Shown: positions 39,254 to 50,502 of the stretch, one piece after another
Layout: every line of letters starts with the position of its first letter
Numbering within the stretch: position 1 is the stretch's first letter
NCBI RefSeq assembly: GCF_030815985.1
Contig: NZ_JAUSXM010000001.1
Span: 4,402,001 to 4,466,000 of the forward strand
Reading direction: 5' to 3'
DNA length: 64,000 nucleotides
From: Paenibacillus sp. W2I17
Lineage (GTDB): Bacteria > Bacillota > Bacilli > Paenibacillales > Paenibacillaceae
Notes under the pieces: generated by a model
Database searches by the model: none
What the model was told of the DNA's origin: nothing
Seen by the model: the letters and a program-made list of their open reading frames with translations, nothing else
Position numbers and translations under genes: made by a program

Positions 39254-41516
39254 CTACTCTTCGGGTTCTCGATGTTCACGTTTCAAACGACGATAATCTC
39301 CTGGTGTAATACCCGTTACCCGCTTAAATACACGTCCCAACGTAATTCCATTTGCATACCCAACCTTTAGAGCAATATCCTGCAAAGAGTAATCGGTATT
39401 GAGCAGAAGCTGCTCCGTCTCCTTCATGCGAAGCTCTGTAACAAAATCAACAAACTTCATGTTGAATTCTGTCTTGAACAAATAACTCGCATGTTTGCCC
39501 GTAATCTGGAATCGATCGCTCAGATGTTTCAATGAAAGATCAGGATTTGCAAACTGTTCTTCGATATAATTTTTCATTTCATTAACCATGGCTTTGTAAC
39601 TCTTGGTTTCCGTTACCGCTACATACGTTCTGAACAAGTCCGTCAGACCATCAAATAAAAGACTTTTCACATCGGTAAGCGTCTCTGCCTCTTCCACAGC
39701 ACTCAACCATCTGTTGATGTTTTCTTCGGACAGCTCTTCCTGAAGTCCTTCCGACATCATGGCCACCTCTCGGCTAAGCATCTGTAACATGGCCTGAATC
39801 AGAGATCGAATCTCATCATCCGGCAGTTTGTTCTGTTCAAATGCTGTAAAGATCTCCTCCAACTGTTCCCGCCACTGTCCACTCGACATCCGGAACCGCT
39901 TAACAAAGTCCGCAATCATCTGCAGATAGGTATAGGTATCCAGCAAAGGATGCTGTGTTTTCACCGCAATCGGCTTGGCCGACATCTCCATTCATCAACA
40001 GTTTACGTTGCATTACCGCTTCTGCGGCTGCATAGGAATCTTGTATTGCACCGATTCCCTGAGCGATAGGTCCAATGCCAAAGCTTAAGGAAATGCGTAG
40101 ATTTTGTTCTACCCAAGATTTGCATTCCTCAGCTACAACACGAATCTGTCCAGACATATCCAAGTTGTTATCATTCTGTTCTTTGAACACAAAAAGGATT
40201 GCAATTCGATCTACACTAATCCATTCCGTCCAGCATTGGACTCCCGTATTACGTGACAGCTCTTGCAAAACGTTCATCAAGGCAAACTTCAGAGTATTTT
40301 GTTCACCTCTCGTGTACCTCTCCTGAAATCCCTTCTCATAACGGTTAATCTCTCCAACAACAACGACAAAACGCGACGAGTCATGCACATCATTCAGTGG
40401 AGAGAGCTCTTTTAATTGCTCTGCTGCATTTTCCATGTGTTCACCATGCAACAGGGCATTGAACAACTTGCTGCGCTGCATGAGTACATTTTCCCTGCTT
40501 TTCTTGTCATAATCCATCATATGATTAATCAGATTCTCAAGCACACCATCAATCATCTTCATCTCATCCGTGCGAGCACCGGAGTGTTCAAACGCCCGAA
40601 TCTGATGAGACTCAATCCGGTTCATGATGATCTGAATGGGTTTATAGTTACGGCGAGTAATATACACGATATATACAATCGCACAGATGACAGTCACAAT
40701 AGCAATGATTACCCATACATAAGATATGACAGAGACCCAGCCAAATAAGTTGCCGGCCTTAATTCCACTGGAAATTGTCCAGCCCAGTCTTTCTAGCGCT
40801 AGCCTATTCAGTTCCTGACCGTCTATCGAGCCCTCTTGGTCCGAGTGTGCATTATACACAACCTTACCATCCCGATCCGTAATCGTTAGGAATGAGAGCT
40901 GACCATTAACCATACTATCTACACTCTGTTCAATGCTGCTCATCTTGATATTAATGACCAATGTGCCCTGCGAGCCAAAAGGCAAAGGCATGTCCTTGTT
41001 CACGGTTAATACGCGAATAGGGGTGCGTTGAACAGAGTCCGCATCGAATTCCCGGACCGGTTGCCAGCCTGAACCGATAGACCCGTTACCCATCTGATCA
41101 ATCCATGCCTTATCCGAGAAACCTTCCACTTCTCTGGAACCACTTACGGTCAGAACATGTTTATTTCGCTTGTCATATAGATAGATGGATTGAATCCATG
41201 AGGGCGAATTGGATAGCTCACGTAAATTCTGCGCAATTGCATATACCGTGTCCGAGCTGGTCAGGTTTGTGTTATTAAAATAGAGTTTGTATGCCTGCTG
41301 ACTCTGTACCGTTTCCAGGATGGATAGTTCAATATCCCTGATTGTACGATCCACCATGTCTATCATATAACTGGAGGAGATTCGGTCTGCTTTTTTAGTT
41401 TCCTCTTTGGAGATGTCATTGATGAAAACAAACGCGATGAAAATGAGTATGGTCACCGTAAGAAAAAAAATTGGGAAGTACGAGAACAATAACCGGTAGT
41501 ACCAATTACGAGACAA
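39254..41516 (-). pseudogene. Membrane AraC-family transcriptional regulator, frameshifted
   Basis: Two frames form one regulator of about 750 residues. The upstream part starts at TTG 41516 (GAGGAG upstream): a first membrane helix (LLFSYFPIFFLTVTILIFIAFVFI), a Cache-like extracellular domain to about residue 250, a second helix (WVSVISYVWVIIAIVTVICAIVY), a linker, and a degenerate GGDEF-like domain ending AAAEAVMQRKLLMNGD. The frame then breaks near 39975-39990. The other frame continues as SAKPIAVKTQHPLLDTYTYLQMI and ends in an AraC DNA-binding domain (LSLKHLSDRFQITGKHASYLF, ITPGDYRR). Dropping one base restores the join. This YesN/LplR-like class controls adjacent sugar transporters. Confidence 0.85.
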
Positions 41517-41692
41517 TAGACCCCACTCCTCACTCCACGATGCCAATGTTCTCAGCCGTGGTTCTACTGTTCAGCATCCATCTCACCTTAGGGGCTGAAT
41601 ACTATATGATAACGCTATCATAACTGATTTTATGTTATTATAGCACAAGCCTCTGAGCAGCAAAGCAAGAATTGAATTCAAAGAGCCAAAAC

Positions 41693-41730
41693 AAAAAAAC
41701 CGTGCTGAGCAGACAACAACTCAGACACGG
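41693..41730 (-). terminator. prs terminator
   Basis: Minus strand CCGTGTCTGAG-ttgttgtctg-CTCAGCACGG followed by seven T; about 40 bases after the prs stop codon. Confidence 0.82.
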
Positions 41731-41770
41731 AACAGTTCATCTGGCAGCACACCGTTATATCTTCGATGCT

Positions 41771-42718
41771 CTAAATGCCAGAATCCTTAAACAATGTGGC
41801 CATGGAGCCACCATCCACAATAATGCGTACGGCGCGGGCCAGCATTGGCGCAACAGGTAACACTTTGAAGCATTCAGGGTGATCATCTGGCAGTGCGATC
41901 GAGTCCGTAACGACCACCTCTTCAATTGACGGGTGATTCAATTTACTCACTGCCCCATCGGAGAACAATCCGTGTGTTGCACATACATATACATTTTTGG
42001 AGCCACGTTCCTTCAACCCTTCCACAACATTCAGAATGGTTGTTCCGGTGTCGATCAGATCCTCAATAATAATAGGTGTCCGTCCTTCTACATCACCAAT
42101 GACATGGGTAATCACCGATTCATTATGGCTTGGACGTTTCTTGATCATTATGGCAAATGGAGAATCCAGACGGTTCGCAAGCTTCTCAGCCATGGATGCT
42201 CGTCCCGCATCCGGGGAGACTACAACAGGGTTCTCAATTCCTTTGCTTAACAGATAATCACTAATCAGATCCAGTGATGTCATATGGTCAACCGGAATGT
42301 TGAAGAATCCCTGAATGGCCGCTGCGTGCAGATCGATCGTTACCACTCGATTGGCGCCAGCTGTCGTTAATACATCTGCTACCATCTTGGCCGAGATCGG
42401 TTCCCGTGGAGCGGATTTGCGCTCTTGACGAGCATAGCCGTAATACGGAACAATGATGTTCACCGTGCGCGCTGAAGCCCTCTTTGCGGCATCAATCATC
42501 ACAAGCAACTCGACAAACAGCTCATTGATCGGATGAGACAACGACTGTACCAGAAACACATCACAATTACGGATCGTTTCTTCATAATGAACGTATATTT
42601 CTCCGCTCTTGAACCTGGACAGCTTGATCTTGCCCAGTTGTACACCCAGCTTGTCACATACCTGTTCTGCCAGCTTAGGGTTCGATGAACCGGAAAAAAT
42701 ACGTAACGAATGCTGCAT
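41771..42718 (-). CDS. prs: Ribose-phosphate pyrophosphokinase
   Basis: 315 residues from MQHSLRIFSGSSNP; GGGAGGG upstream excludes the longer frame. Makes PRPP from ribose 5-phosphate and ATP. Visible blocks: FSGSSNPKLAEQVC, the ATP-site SHPINELFVELLVMIDAAKRASA, PYYGYARQERKSAPREPISAKMVAD (flexible loop), ATP/metal His in TIDLHAAAIQGFF, and the PRPP loop IIIEDLIDTGTT. The family is secure. Bacilli usually carry another prs beside glmU, so this may be a second copy. Its place just downstream of the his genes is apt, since PRPP is the substrate of HisG. Confidence 0.93.
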   Translation of the reverse strand: MQHSLRIFSGSSNPKLAEQVCDKLGVQLGKIKLSRFKSGEIYVHYEETIRNCDVFLVQSLSHPINELFVELLVMIDAAKRASARTVNIIVPYYGYARQERKSAPREPISAKMVADVLTTAGANRVVTIDLHAAAIQGFFNIPVDHMTSLDLISDYLLSKGIENPVVVSPDAGRASMAEKLANRLDSPFAIMIKKRPSHNESVITHVIGDVEGRTPIIIEDLIDTGTTILNVVEGLKERGSKNVYVCATHGLFSDGAVSKLNHPSIEEVVVTDSIALPDDHPECFKVLPVAPMLARAVRIIVDGGSMATLFKDSGI

Positions 42719-42798
42719 AATGCCCTCCCGAGGGTTGAAGTCCCTATATAATCCCTTATCTAAAAGGTTATTTCCTACCCTCATTATACTCTACTGGC

Positions 42799-43623
42799 TT
42801 ATACATTTAAAGGAATGAACGAGCGATGACGGCCTTCGAAAACAGCGACTTCTGTACAGCCCAACTCATGTAAAAGTGCTTCAGCTTCAGGCAAATAATC
42901 GCCCAGCTTCATTGGGTCATGTGCATCAGAGCCCATGGTTAATGGAATCCCCAAGCGAATGGCTTCCGTCAGCATTCTGCGACTAGGGAACATCTCGGCA
43001 CAAGGCTTCGATATCCCGGAAGCATTCAGCTCCATGGCGCAGCCACTTTTGGCAATAGCCTGCAGCGCTGCGTTCTCCAGTGAGATACGTTCTTCTGTCT
43101 GCTCCGTTGAAGGAACAAAGCCGAAGCGTTTAATGACATCTGTATGGCCCATAATATCGTACATGCCCGTGGCAGCTGCTTTGCTTACGGCATCGTAGTA
43201 CTGACGATATACTTCAAGTACGTCTTTGCCTTCCCAATGATGGGTCTGGCGGAAGTCTGTAATGTCCCATTCCCCGAGGAAATGAACAGAGCCGATCACA
43301 TAATCCCATGGATAACGCTCAATAATCGCACGGATCTCTGTTTCCCAGCCTTCAATATAGTCACCTTCCAGACCAACACGTACGTCAATCTGCCCACGGT
43401 AACGTTCTTTCAGGGAGAAACACTCCTCTACGTAACGCGGCAGTTCATCCATAGGCATCGCCATTTCCGGATAATATTGAGCCGGATCGACATGCAACAA
43501 TGGCATGTGATCGGACAATCCAATCTGGGATAGTCCGATCTCCACACCACGTTGCACGTACTCTTCCAGTTTGCCAATGGCATGTCCACACCGCTCATGG
43601 TGTGTATGATAGTCTATACGCAC
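42799..43623 (-). CDS. hisJ: Histidinol-phosphatase, PHP family
   Basis: 274 residues with a GTG start (AGGAGGCGAG upstream). PHP-type phosphatase that removes phosphate from histidinol phosphate. Metal-binding residues: DYHTHHERCGHA (about 4-15), GLSDHMPL, GLEGDYIEGWE, GSVHFLG (about 113), MGHTDVIKRFG and the C-terminal GSDAHDPMKLGDY (about 233). The bifunctional HisB phosphatase domain is absent here (HisB is dehydratase only), so this enzyme fills that step. It is 12 bases after hisIE. Confidence 0.92.
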   Translation of the reverse strand: MRIDYHTHHERCGHAIGKLEEYVQRGVEIGLSQIGLSDHMPLLHVDPAQYYPEMAMPMDELPRYVEECFSLKERYRGQIDVRVGLEGDYIEGWETEIRAIIERYPWDYVIGSVHFLGEWDITDFRQTHHWEGKDVLEVYRQYYDAVSKAAATGMYDIMGHTDVIKRFGFVPSTEQTEERISLENAALQAIAKSGCAMELNASGISKPCAEMFPSRRMLTEAIRLGIPLTMGSDAHDPMKLGDYLPEAEALLHELGCTEVAVFEGRHRSFIPLNV

Positions 43624-43635
43624 GAAACTCGCCTC

Positions 43636-44370
43636 CTAATCGCGGCGAGGCCGTTCATGACGGCGGCTCAGCTCTGACATAATGTCGTCCAGCGGCAGCT
43701 TGCGCTCTTGTAACAGGACGAGCAGGTGATACATCAGGTCACTGACTTCCAGACGAAGCTCGTCATTATCTTTATTTTTGGCGGCGATGATCGTCTCGGA
43801 CGCTTCTTCACCGATTTTTTTCAGTATTTTGTCTACACCTTTATCAAACAGATACGTTGTATAAGCACCCTCAGGACGCTCACGTTCACGCTCTGCAATA
43901 ACGGATTCCAGTTCAGCCAATACCTCAAAGCGACTTTCGGAACCGGAACTTGCAGAAGCAGATGCCACACCCGCTTCATCCGAAGCCTTGGCTGCCGATT
44001 TCTCTGGCAAACCAATGATCTCATTATGGAAACAAGTTACTGCCCCTGTATGGCAAGCCGGTCCGTTCGGTTTCACCTCAACCAACAAGGTATCGCCGTC
44101 ACAATCATATTTTAGGGAAGTAATCGTCTGCACGTTGCCAGATGTTGCCCCTTTATGCCACAACTCCTGACGCGAGCGTGACCAGAACCACGTCTCACCG
44201 GATTCCAGCGACAACTTCAGAGATTCGCGATTCATATAAGCCATCATTAAGACTTCCCGAGTATCCACATCCTGCACAATGGCTGGAACCAAACCATCAC
44301 TCCAACGAATGTGTTCCACAACCTGTTCCAAGGACAACTGTTCCTTGATTTCATCGCTCACTTTAGTCAC
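43636..44370 (-). CDS. hisIE: Bifunctional phosphoribosyl-AMP cyclohydrolase / phosphoribosyl-ATP pyrophosphatase
   Basis: 244 residues with a GTG start. HisI half (about 1-125): [27 protein letters not shown], and the metal-binding DCDGDTLL with the Cys of PNGPACHTG. HisE half (from about 155): [32 protein letters not shown] and the helix ending LVLLQERKL. The two are joined by an Ala/Ser-rich linker (about 130-152) that is longer than in B. subtilis. It overlaps the end of hisF by eight bases, indicating translational coupling. Confidence 0.95.
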   Translation of the reverse strand: MTKVSDEIKEQLSLEQVVEHIRWSDGLVPAIVQDVDTREVLMMAYMNRESLKLSLESGETWFWSRSRQELWHKGATSGNVQTITSLKYDCDGDTLLVEVKPNGPACHTGAVTCFHNEIIGLPEKSAAKASDEAGVASASASSGSESRFEVLAELESVIAERERERPEGAYTTYLFDKGVDKILKKIGEEASETIIAAKNKDNDELRLEVSDLMYHLLVLLQERKLPLDDIMSELSRRHERPRRD

Positions 44371-45124
44371 GGATCTCCACCCCTTGTTCTCTCAAATGTT
44401 GTTTTAACGCCGGTACGGCGATTTCTTTGTAATGGAAAATTGTTGCGGCTAGCCCTGCGTCCGCTTTGCCTGTGGTAAATACATCATAGAAATGAGATTC
44501 CTTGCCCGCACCGCCCGATGCGATGACTGGAATACGCACAGATTCGGATACCGCTGCCGTCAGCTTCAGATCAAAGCCGTCTTTTGTTCCGTCCGCGTCC
44601 ATACTTGTGAGAAGAATCTCCCCCGCGCCCAAGCTCTCAGCCTGTTTAACCCATTCCAGCGCCTTGATCCCGGAGGGTTTCCGTCCACCATGGGTATAGA
44701 CTTCCCACTCGCCCCAAGCTTCGTTATACTTGGCATCGATCGCTACCACGATACACTGCGAGCCAAAGCGACGTGCACCATCTGCAATCAACTGCGGATT
44801 AAGTACCGCGGCTGTATTCACTGCGATTTTATCCGCTCCTGCACGGAGAATCCGCTTCATGTCCTCTACCTTGGAGATGCCACCACCTACCGTAAAGGGA
44901 ATAGCGATCTCGCCTGCCGTCTGCCGCACGACTTCTTCCATCGTTTCGCGACCTTCTACCGAAGCGGAGATATCGAGAAACACCAATTCGTCCGCGCCCT
45001 CGCGGTCATATAGTGCCGCCAGCTCTACCGGATCACCCGCATCGCGGAGATTAACGAAGTTGACGCCTTTGACGACCCGGCCGTCCTTCACGTCCAGACA
45101 GGGGATGATTCTTTTTGCCAGCAT
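44363..45124 (-). CDS. hisF: Imidazole glycerol phosphate synthase, cyclase subunit
   Basis: 253 residues. TIM barrel that, with HisH, turns PRFAR into imidazole glycerol phosphate and AICAR. Catalytic Asp residues are in [15 protein letters not shown] (about 11) and [12 protein letters not shown] (about 130). [24 protein letters not shown] and [11 protein letters not shown] are the phosphate-binding loops. Thirty bases after hisA; its 3' end overlaps hisIE. Confidence 0.97.
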   Translation of the reverse strand: MLAKRIIPCLDVKDGRVVKGVNFVNLRDAGDPVELAALYDREGADELVFLDISASVEGRETMEEVVRQTAGEIAIPFTVGGGISKVEDMKRILRAGADKIAVNTAAVLNPQLIADGARRFGSQCIVVAIDAKYNEAWGEWEVYTHGGRKPSGIKALEWVKQAESLGAGEILLTSMDADGTKDGFDLKLTAAVSESVRIPVIASGGAGKESHFYDVFTTGKADAGLAATIFHYKEIAVPALKQHLREQGVEIRD

Positions 45125-45154
45125 GCTACCTCTTCCTCTCTATCCGAATATCCC

Positions 45155-45889
45155 TTACTTATTGACCGCACGTACTGCTTCAGACAGATCGATGCTTCCT
45201 GTATACAGTGCTTTACCCACAATTGCTCCACCAACACCATCATCCGCGTGGCGACTCAGACGAAGCAGATCATCCATTACACTCACACCGCCGGAAGCAA
45301 TAAACGTCCGTCCACTTGCCTTGGCTAGAGACACAATCGCTTCCACATTAGGACCCTGCATCATGCCATCACGGGAAATATCCGTAAAGATAAACGTTTC
45401 TGCCCCATATGCCGCCAATTCCTTTGCGAGTACCTCTGCTTGCACTTCCGATGTTTCAAGCCATCCGCGGGTTGCCACATAACCATTCCGAGCGTCGATA
45501 CCAATTGCCACTTTGTCGCCATAACGTCCCAGTACTTCCTCTGTAAAAGCACGATCCTCAATTGCTGCTGTTCCAATAATCAGCCGGCTAACACCCAGAC
45601 CTAGCAAACGCTCTACATCCGCTACTGTACGAAGTCCGCCGCCCACCTGAACAGGTACGTTCACAGCCGAGGCAATCCGCCCGATCAGCTCATCGTTAAC
45701 AGGATGTCCTGCTTTCGCACCATCCAGATCCACCAGATGAACGTATGTACCACCTTGCTTCTCCCAGGAGAGAGCCACTTGAACCGGGTCATCGTTATAC
45801 ACGGTCTCCTGATTATAATCTCCCTGCACCAGTCTTACACATTTGCCGTCCCGGATATCAATCGCCGGATATAGGATAAAAGATGACAT
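45155..45889 (-). CDS. hisA: ProFAR isomerase (phosphoribosylformimino-5-aminoimidazole carboxamide ribotide isomerase)
   Basis: 244 residues. TIM-barrel isomerase homologous to HisF. Catalytic Asp in YPAIDIRDGKCVRLVQG (about 8-11) and in FTDISRDGMMQGPN (about 128-131). VGGGLRTVADVERLL and ASGGVSVMDDLLRL bind phosphate. ATG preceded by AGGAGG. Sits 62 bases after hisH and 30 bases before hisF. Confidence 0.97.
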   Translation of the reverse strand: MSSFILYPAIDIRDGKCVRLVQGDYNQETVYNDDPVQVALSWEKQGGTYVHLVDLDGAKAGHPVNDELIGRIASAVNVPVQVGGGLRTVADVERLLGLGVSRLIIGTAAIEDRAFTEEVLGRYGDKVAIGIDARNGYVATRGWLETSEVQAEVLAKELAAYGAETFIFTDISRDGMMQGPNVEAIVSLAKASGRTFIASGGVSVMDDLLRLSRHADDGVGGAIVGKALYTGSIDLSEAVRAVNK

Positions 45890-45951
45890 ACAAGGCCTCC
45901 TGAATATGAATTAGATTTGTACGCTTTCTATAATTAAGAAGAGATGATGAT

Positions 45952-46578
45952 TTACCCTTGTACAGGTGCTCCTGTTAGAGCCAAAAAGTTGCCGAGCAGC
46001 TTCATACCAAGCTCTCCACTTTTCTCCGGGTGGAATTGCATGCCGAAGTTGGATCCTCTGCCTACAATGGCTGTCACCGGATGTCCGTAATCCGTTACCG
46101 CCAGCAGATCGTCCCTGTTTTCAGTAAGCGCATGATAGGAATGGACAAAATAGACGTGACCTGCCTCAAGCCCCGTAAATAGCGGATTTTCCGCGTGCAA
46201 GAATTCCAAACGGTTCCATCCCATATGAGGAACTTTCAGCTCTCCCGGTGCGAATCGCACCACTTTACCTGGCAAAATATCCAGTCCCTCATGCTCACCA
46301 TGCTCTTCACTTGAGCTGAACAACAACTGCATCCCCAGACAGATTCCGAGCAGTGGCTTGGACCCGGCAGCAGCTTCCTTCACCACCGTATTCAGGCCAC
46401 TCTCCCGCAGATGAACCATTGCATCACCAAAAGCACCTACGCCTGGCAGAATGACACCATCTGCGCCAAGAATCTCTTCCCGATCACCCGTGACCAGCGC
46501 TTCGTAGCCAAGACGTTCGACCGCTTTGCCGACGCTGTGCAGGTTACCCATACCGTAATCGACAATTGCAATCGCCAT
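45952..46578 (-). CDS. hisH: Imidazole glycerol phosphate synthase, glutaminase subunit
   Basis: 208 residues. Class I glutamine amidotransferase giving ammonia to HisF. Nucleophile Cys in PLLGICLGMQLLF (about 79-82), VPHMGWNRLE, YFVHSYHA, and the His-x-Glu pair in GMQFHPEKSGELG (about 180-186). Catalytic triad complete. Three bases after hisB. Confidence 0.97.
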   Translation of the reverse strand: MAIAIVDYGMGNLHSVGKAVERLGYEALVTGDREEILGADGVILPGVGAFGDAMVHLRESGLNTVVKEAAAGSKPLLGICLGMQLLFSSSEEHGEHEGLDILPGKVVRFAPGELKVPHMGWNRLEFLHAENPLFTGLEAGHVYFVHSYHALTENRDDLLAVTDYGHPVTAIVGRGSNFGMQFHPEKSGELGMKLLGNFLALTGAPVQG

Positions 46579-46581
46579 CGT

Positions 46582-47211
46582 CTACAGCACTCCCTTCGTG
46601 GAAGGCACACCCGTTACACGTGGATCAATCATCGTTGCTTCATCCAGTGCACGTCCCAATGCCTTAAAGATCGCTTCAATCATGTGGTGGGTGTTCTGAC
46701 CATAATGTACGATGACATGCAAAGTAATCCGAGCTTCCAGCGCCAATTTCCACAGGAATTCATGCACCAACTCCGTGGAGAAACTACCTACCTGTTGAGA
46801 AGGGTATTCTGCACGGTATTCAAAGTGAGGTCGGTTACTCACATCAATAATGACTTGAGCGAGCGCCTCGTCCATCGGTACAAAAACACTGGCATAGCGC
46901 TTGATGCCACGTTTGTCACCCAAAGCTTCACGCAACGTCTGCCCCAGACAGATTCCGATATCTTCAACTGTGTGGTGATCATCGATGTCGATATCTCCGC
47001 GAGCCTGCACGTTCAGGTCGAATTGTCCGTGCTTCGTGAACAGATCCAGCATATGGTTCAGGAAGGGTACATCCGTTTCAATCGTGGATTGTCCTGTTCC
47101 ATCTACAGTAAAGGCCAATTGGATATTGGTCTCGTTAGTTTTGCGGTCAACCTCTGCTTGGCGCACTGCACCTTTGTTTTCAAGTTCCAAACCATTATTT
47201 TGCTTATCCAT
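46582..47211 (-). CDS. hisB: Imidazoleglycerol-phosphate dehydratase
   Basis: 209 residues, the monofunctional length. Removes water from imidazole glycerol phosphate. Mn-binding His-rich motifs are [18 protein letters not shown] (about 49), [14 protein letters not shown] (about 76) and, near the C terminus, [22 protein letters not shown]. No N-terminal phosphatase domain, consistent with the separate hisJ. It overlaps hisD by eight bases. Confidence 0.97.
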   Translation of the reverse strand: MDKQNNGLELENKGAVRQAEVDRKTNETNIQLAFTVDGTGQSTIETDVPFLNHMLDLFTKHGQFDLNVQARGDIDIDDHHTVEDIGICLGQTLREALGDKRGIKRYASVFVPMDEALAQVIIDVSNRPHFEYRAEYPSQQVGSFSTELVHEFLWKLALEARITLHVIVHYGQNTHHMIEAIFKALGRALDEATMIDPRVTGVPSTKGVL

Positions 47212-48508
47212 TGTCCGATTCCGCCTTTCCTTCCTGTTCTAACCGTACAGCGATTGCACGGGCATGCCCTTCAAGACCCTCATGGCGGGCCAACTCTATA
47301 ATAGCCGCTCCGTTCTTCAGCAGCGCTTCTTTACTATAATAGATCAGACTCGATTTTTTGATAAAATCATCCACGTCCACTGGCGAACTGAATCGCGCAG
47401 TGCCATTGGTCGGAATAATGTGATTGGGTCCTGCAAAATAATCCCCCACCGGCTCCGAGCTGTACGGGCCGAGGAAAATCGCGCCGGCATTTTCGATCCG
47501 GCCAGCGTAAGCCATCGGCTCCTGCACCATGATCTCCAGATGCTCCGGTGCAAGCCGGTTCACCACGTCGATTCCTTCATCGATGGAATCGACTACAATA
47601 ATCGCGCCATACTGCTCCACGGAAGCAGCAGCGATATCACGTCGCGGCAGCACTTCAAGCTGCCGATGCACTTCGCCCTGCACGGCTTCCGCCAGCGTGG
47701 CCGAATTCGTGACGAGAATGGCCGATGCCATCTCGTCATGTTCCGCCTGCGACAACAGGTCGGCGGCGACGTACACCGGATTCGCCGTATCATCGGCGAG
47801 CACCACAATCTCACTCGGCCCGGCGATACTATCGATATCGACCGCCCCGTACACCTCGCGCTTCGCGAGCGCCACGTAAATATTGCCCGGTCCACAGATC
47901 TTGTCGACCGGGGCAATGCTCTCCGTGCCGTAAGCGAGGGCGGCGATGGCTTGAGCGCCGCCAACCCGATACATCTCGCTCACGCCTGCTTCCGCAGCAG
48001 CAACGAGAATGTACGGGTTAATACCTTCGCCACCGTTTGTTGACGGCGGCGTCACGAGAACAATCTCCGGCACGCCTGCCACCTGTGCCGGAATCACATT
48101 CATCAGCACAGACGATGGATACGCTGCTTTGCCGCCAGGTACATAGACTCCGACCCGCTTCAGCGGTCGGATGACCTGGCCCAGCAGGCTGCCGTCCGGC
48201 TGCCAATCCATCCACGAGTTGCGTTTCTGTTTCTCGTGAAACGCACGAATGTTGGCGGCGGCTTGCCGAATCGCCGTCACAAAGGATGGCTCCACGGCTG
48301 CATAAGCCGCCTGCAGCTCTTCCTGCGGCACGCGCAACTCCGCGGCAGTCAGCTTTGTGCGGTCCAGCTGCTCCGTGTAACGCAGCAGTGCCGTATCACC
48401 CTCACGGCGAATGTCGCTGACAATACGCCGTACCGTTTCATTTTGCTCCGGCGTGCCATACTCCACTTCCCGCTTCAGATCAAACTCCCGTGCAGGTACA
48501 ATTTTCAT
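47204..48508 (-). CDS. hisD: Histidinol dehydrogenase
   Basis: 434 residues. Two-step NAD oxidation of histidinol to histidine; zinc enzyme. [62 protein letters not shown] and [17 protein letters not shown] (zinc and catalytic Gln-His region) are all present, as is the C-terminal [27 protein letters not shown]. The middle of the gene (about 47.5-48.4 kb) is visibly richer in G+C than the other his genes around it. 133 bases after hisG. Confidence 0.97.
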   Translation of the reverse strand: MKIVPAREFDLKREVEYGTPEQNETVRRIVSDIRREGDTALLRYTEQLDRTKLTAAELRVPQEELQAAYAAVEPSFVTAIRQAAANIRAFHEKQKRNSWMDWQPDGSLLGQVIRPLKRVGVYVPGGKAAYPSSVLMNVIPAQVAGVPEIVLVTPPSTNGGEGINPYILVAAAEAGVSEMYRVGGAQAIAALAYGTESIAPVDKICGPGNIYVALAKREVYGAVDIDSIAGPSEIVVLADDTANPVYVAADLLSQAEHDEMASAILVTNSATLAEAVQGEVHRQLEVLPRRDIAAASVEQYGAIIVVDSIDEGIDVVNRLAPEHLEIMVQEPMAYAGRIENAGAIFLGPYSSEPVGDYFAGPNHIIPTNGTARFSSPVDVDDFIKKSSLIYYSKEALLKNGAAIIELARHEGLEGHARAIAVRLEQEGKAESDNG

Positions 48509-48641
48509 ACATACAACCTCCTCATCCTCTGTAATACCTGCCTTCTTGTGGCCGATTTGCTTCTTTATTTTGTCTCTTACTCTTAATTTTGCTTCTGCTT
48601 CTGCTTTGTATGTTTCTCATCTATGTTTCCAACGTAGTAAT

Positions 48642-49301
48642 TTATCCCCGAAAGCTTCCCGCCGATATCTCATTCGATGCCGGTATGACCTGCTGAAGTG
48701 CATCACATAAAGCCTGGATTCGTGCATTTTTCATCCGATAACTTACCCGATTGGCGATAAGACGGCTGGTGATGTCCAGAATGCCTGTCATCTCCACCAA
48801 TCCGTTCTCGCGCAGTGTCTGACCTGTCTCCACCAGATCGACAATCCGGTCTGCCAGACCAATCAGGGGCGCTAGCTCAATGGAACCATTCAGCTTGATC
48901 ACCTCGACCTGCTGCCCCTGCTCCCGAAAATACTGTGAAGCAATCCTTGGATACTTCGTTGCAACACGTTGCTGGATGCCTGGCTTCCAGTCTGGAAGTC
49001 CGATCACAGACATACGGCACTGAGCGATTCCCAGATTCAACAGTTCGTACACATCCCGATCTTCCTCCAGCAGCACGTCTTTACCGACAATTCCGATATC
49101 GGCAACACCGTACTCCACATACGTTGGAACATCTACTGGCTTCGCCATAATGAATTCCATTCCGGCTTCCGGTACTTCGATGACCAATCTGCGTGTATCG
49201 TCCACGTCTTCTGGAATATCCAGCCCCGCTTCACGAAACAATTTGGAGGCTTTTTTATAGATTCGGCCCTTCGGCATGGCCACCTTCAGAATATCCGACA
49301 T
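48642..49301 (-). CDS. hisG: ATP phosphoribosyltransferase, short-form catalytic subunit
   Basis: 219 residues from [27 protein letters not shown] upstream. The frame extending to 49394 overlaps hisZ and is not used. Condenses ATP with PRPP, the first committed step. The short HisG lacks the C-terminal regulatory domain and needs HisZ, encoded one base upstream. [15 protein letters not shown] and [32 protein letters not shown] (PRPP/phosphate loop, about 148-178) are visible. Confidence 0.96.
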   Translation of the reverse strand: MSDILKVAMPKGRIYKKASKLFREAGLDIPEDVDDTRRLVIEVPEAGMEFIMAKPVDVPTYVEYGVADIGIVGKDVLLEEDRDVYELLNLGIAQCRMSVIGLPDWKPGIQQRVATKYPRIASQYFREQGQQVEVIKLNGSIELAPLIGLADRIVDLVETGQTLRENGLVEMTGILDITSRLIANRVSYRMKNARIQALCDALQQVIPASNEISAGSFRG

Positions 49302-49302
49302 C

Positions 49303-50502
49303 TCAGCGTCCTCCTTCTTCAGATCCGTAAGTAATAACCTGCTCAGCCTGAGCGGTTCTTGCTTCAACCGATACGGCACTTGCCCCAGCCCCATCTTCAG
49401 GAAGAAGGAGTGTCACTACATTTTGTCCCATACTGCGTAATCTTGCCGCTTCTGTTAGTGCCTCGGCCCGACGTTTCGGGGTATATTGGATAAGTACCGT
49501 TTTTTTCTCTTCAATGGTAATGCCATGAACACCATCAATAATACGGTTCGTTTTCAGTGCAAATCCTGTAGCTGGCAACGAGCGCCCAAACTGTTGTAAC
49601 AGATTATCATACCGTCCGCCGCTACATACCGGTGAGCCCAGTTCTGCCGCATACCCTTCAAACGTCATGCCCGTATAATAGGAGAAATCACCGATCATCG
49701 TCAGATCAATAAGTACATGCTCGGATACACCGTACGCTTCCAACACTTCGAATACGGCACACAGATGTGCAATCGATTGTGCTGCTTCAGCGCTTGAACT
49801 TAGCTCTACCGCATGTGTGCATACTTCCTTGCCACCACGCAGACGAAGGATCGCTTCAAGCTGTTCTTTCAATTTAGGCTCCAGATTTAATGCTTCAATC
49901 GACTGGCGATAGCCGACATAATCACGTCCGAGCAGCCCTTCCTTCAATTGCTCCTGCTCAGCGGTCTGGCCTGGAATCACTTCCTCCAGTAATCCGTTCA
50001 GGAATCCCATATGGCCCATCGCTATTTTAAAAGAAGACACACCCGCTGCCTGCAAAGAGGCAATCGCAAGCGCAACAACTTCTGCATCCGCTTCAGGTGA
50101 GTCGTCTCCAACCAACTCCACGCCCGTCTGAAAGAATTCAGCCTCACGCCCAGCTTCCTCTTCAATAGAACGAAATACGTTCGCATGATAGGACAGACGC
50201 AGCGGCAACTGCTCATCTTTGAGCATGGATGAAACTACGCGTGCAATTGGAGCCGTTAGGTCCGATCTGAGCACCAGCGTGGTTCCCCGACTGTTTAGCA
50301 ATTTAAATAATTTACGATCTGATGTAGAGCTTGCCACACCTACCGTATCGTAATATTCAATCGTTGGTGTGATGATCTGACGGTAACCCCAGCGTTCCAT
50401 ACATTCCAGTACATTGCGTTCAATCGTCCGCAGCTTGGATACTACATGTGGTGTATAGTCGCGGAATCCGGTCGGTTTTTCAAAACCTTTTGGTTTGGAC
50501 AT
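49303..50502 (-). CDS. hisZ: ATP phosphoribosyltransferase regulatory subunit
   Basis: 399 residues. Histidyl-tRNA-synthetase-like paralogue without the anticodon domain; partners with short-form HisG and gives histidine feedback control. Class II synthetase-like motifs: [68 protein letters not shown] and [22 protein letters not shown]. First gene of the his operon; promoter at 50719-50748. Confidence 0.95.
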   Translation of the reverse strand: MSKPKGFEKPTGFRDYTPHVVSKLRTIERNVLECMERWGYRQIITPTIEYYDTVGVASSTSDRKLFKLLNSRGTTLVLRSDLTAPIARVVSSMLKDEQLPLRLSYHANVFRSIEEEAGREAEFFQTGVELVGDDSPEADAEVVALAIASLQAAGVSSFKIAMGHMGFLNGLLEEVIPGQTAEQEQLKEGLLGRDYVGYRQSIEALNLEPKLKEQLEAILRLRGGKEVCTHAVELSSSAEAAQSIAHLCAVFEVLEAYGVSEHVLIDLTMIGDFSYYTGMTFEGYAAELGSPVCSGGRYDNLLQQFGRSLPATGFALKTNRIIDGVHGITIEEKKTVLIQYTPKRRAEALTEAARLRSMGQNVVTLLLPEDGAGASAVSVEARTAQAEQVITYGSEEGGR

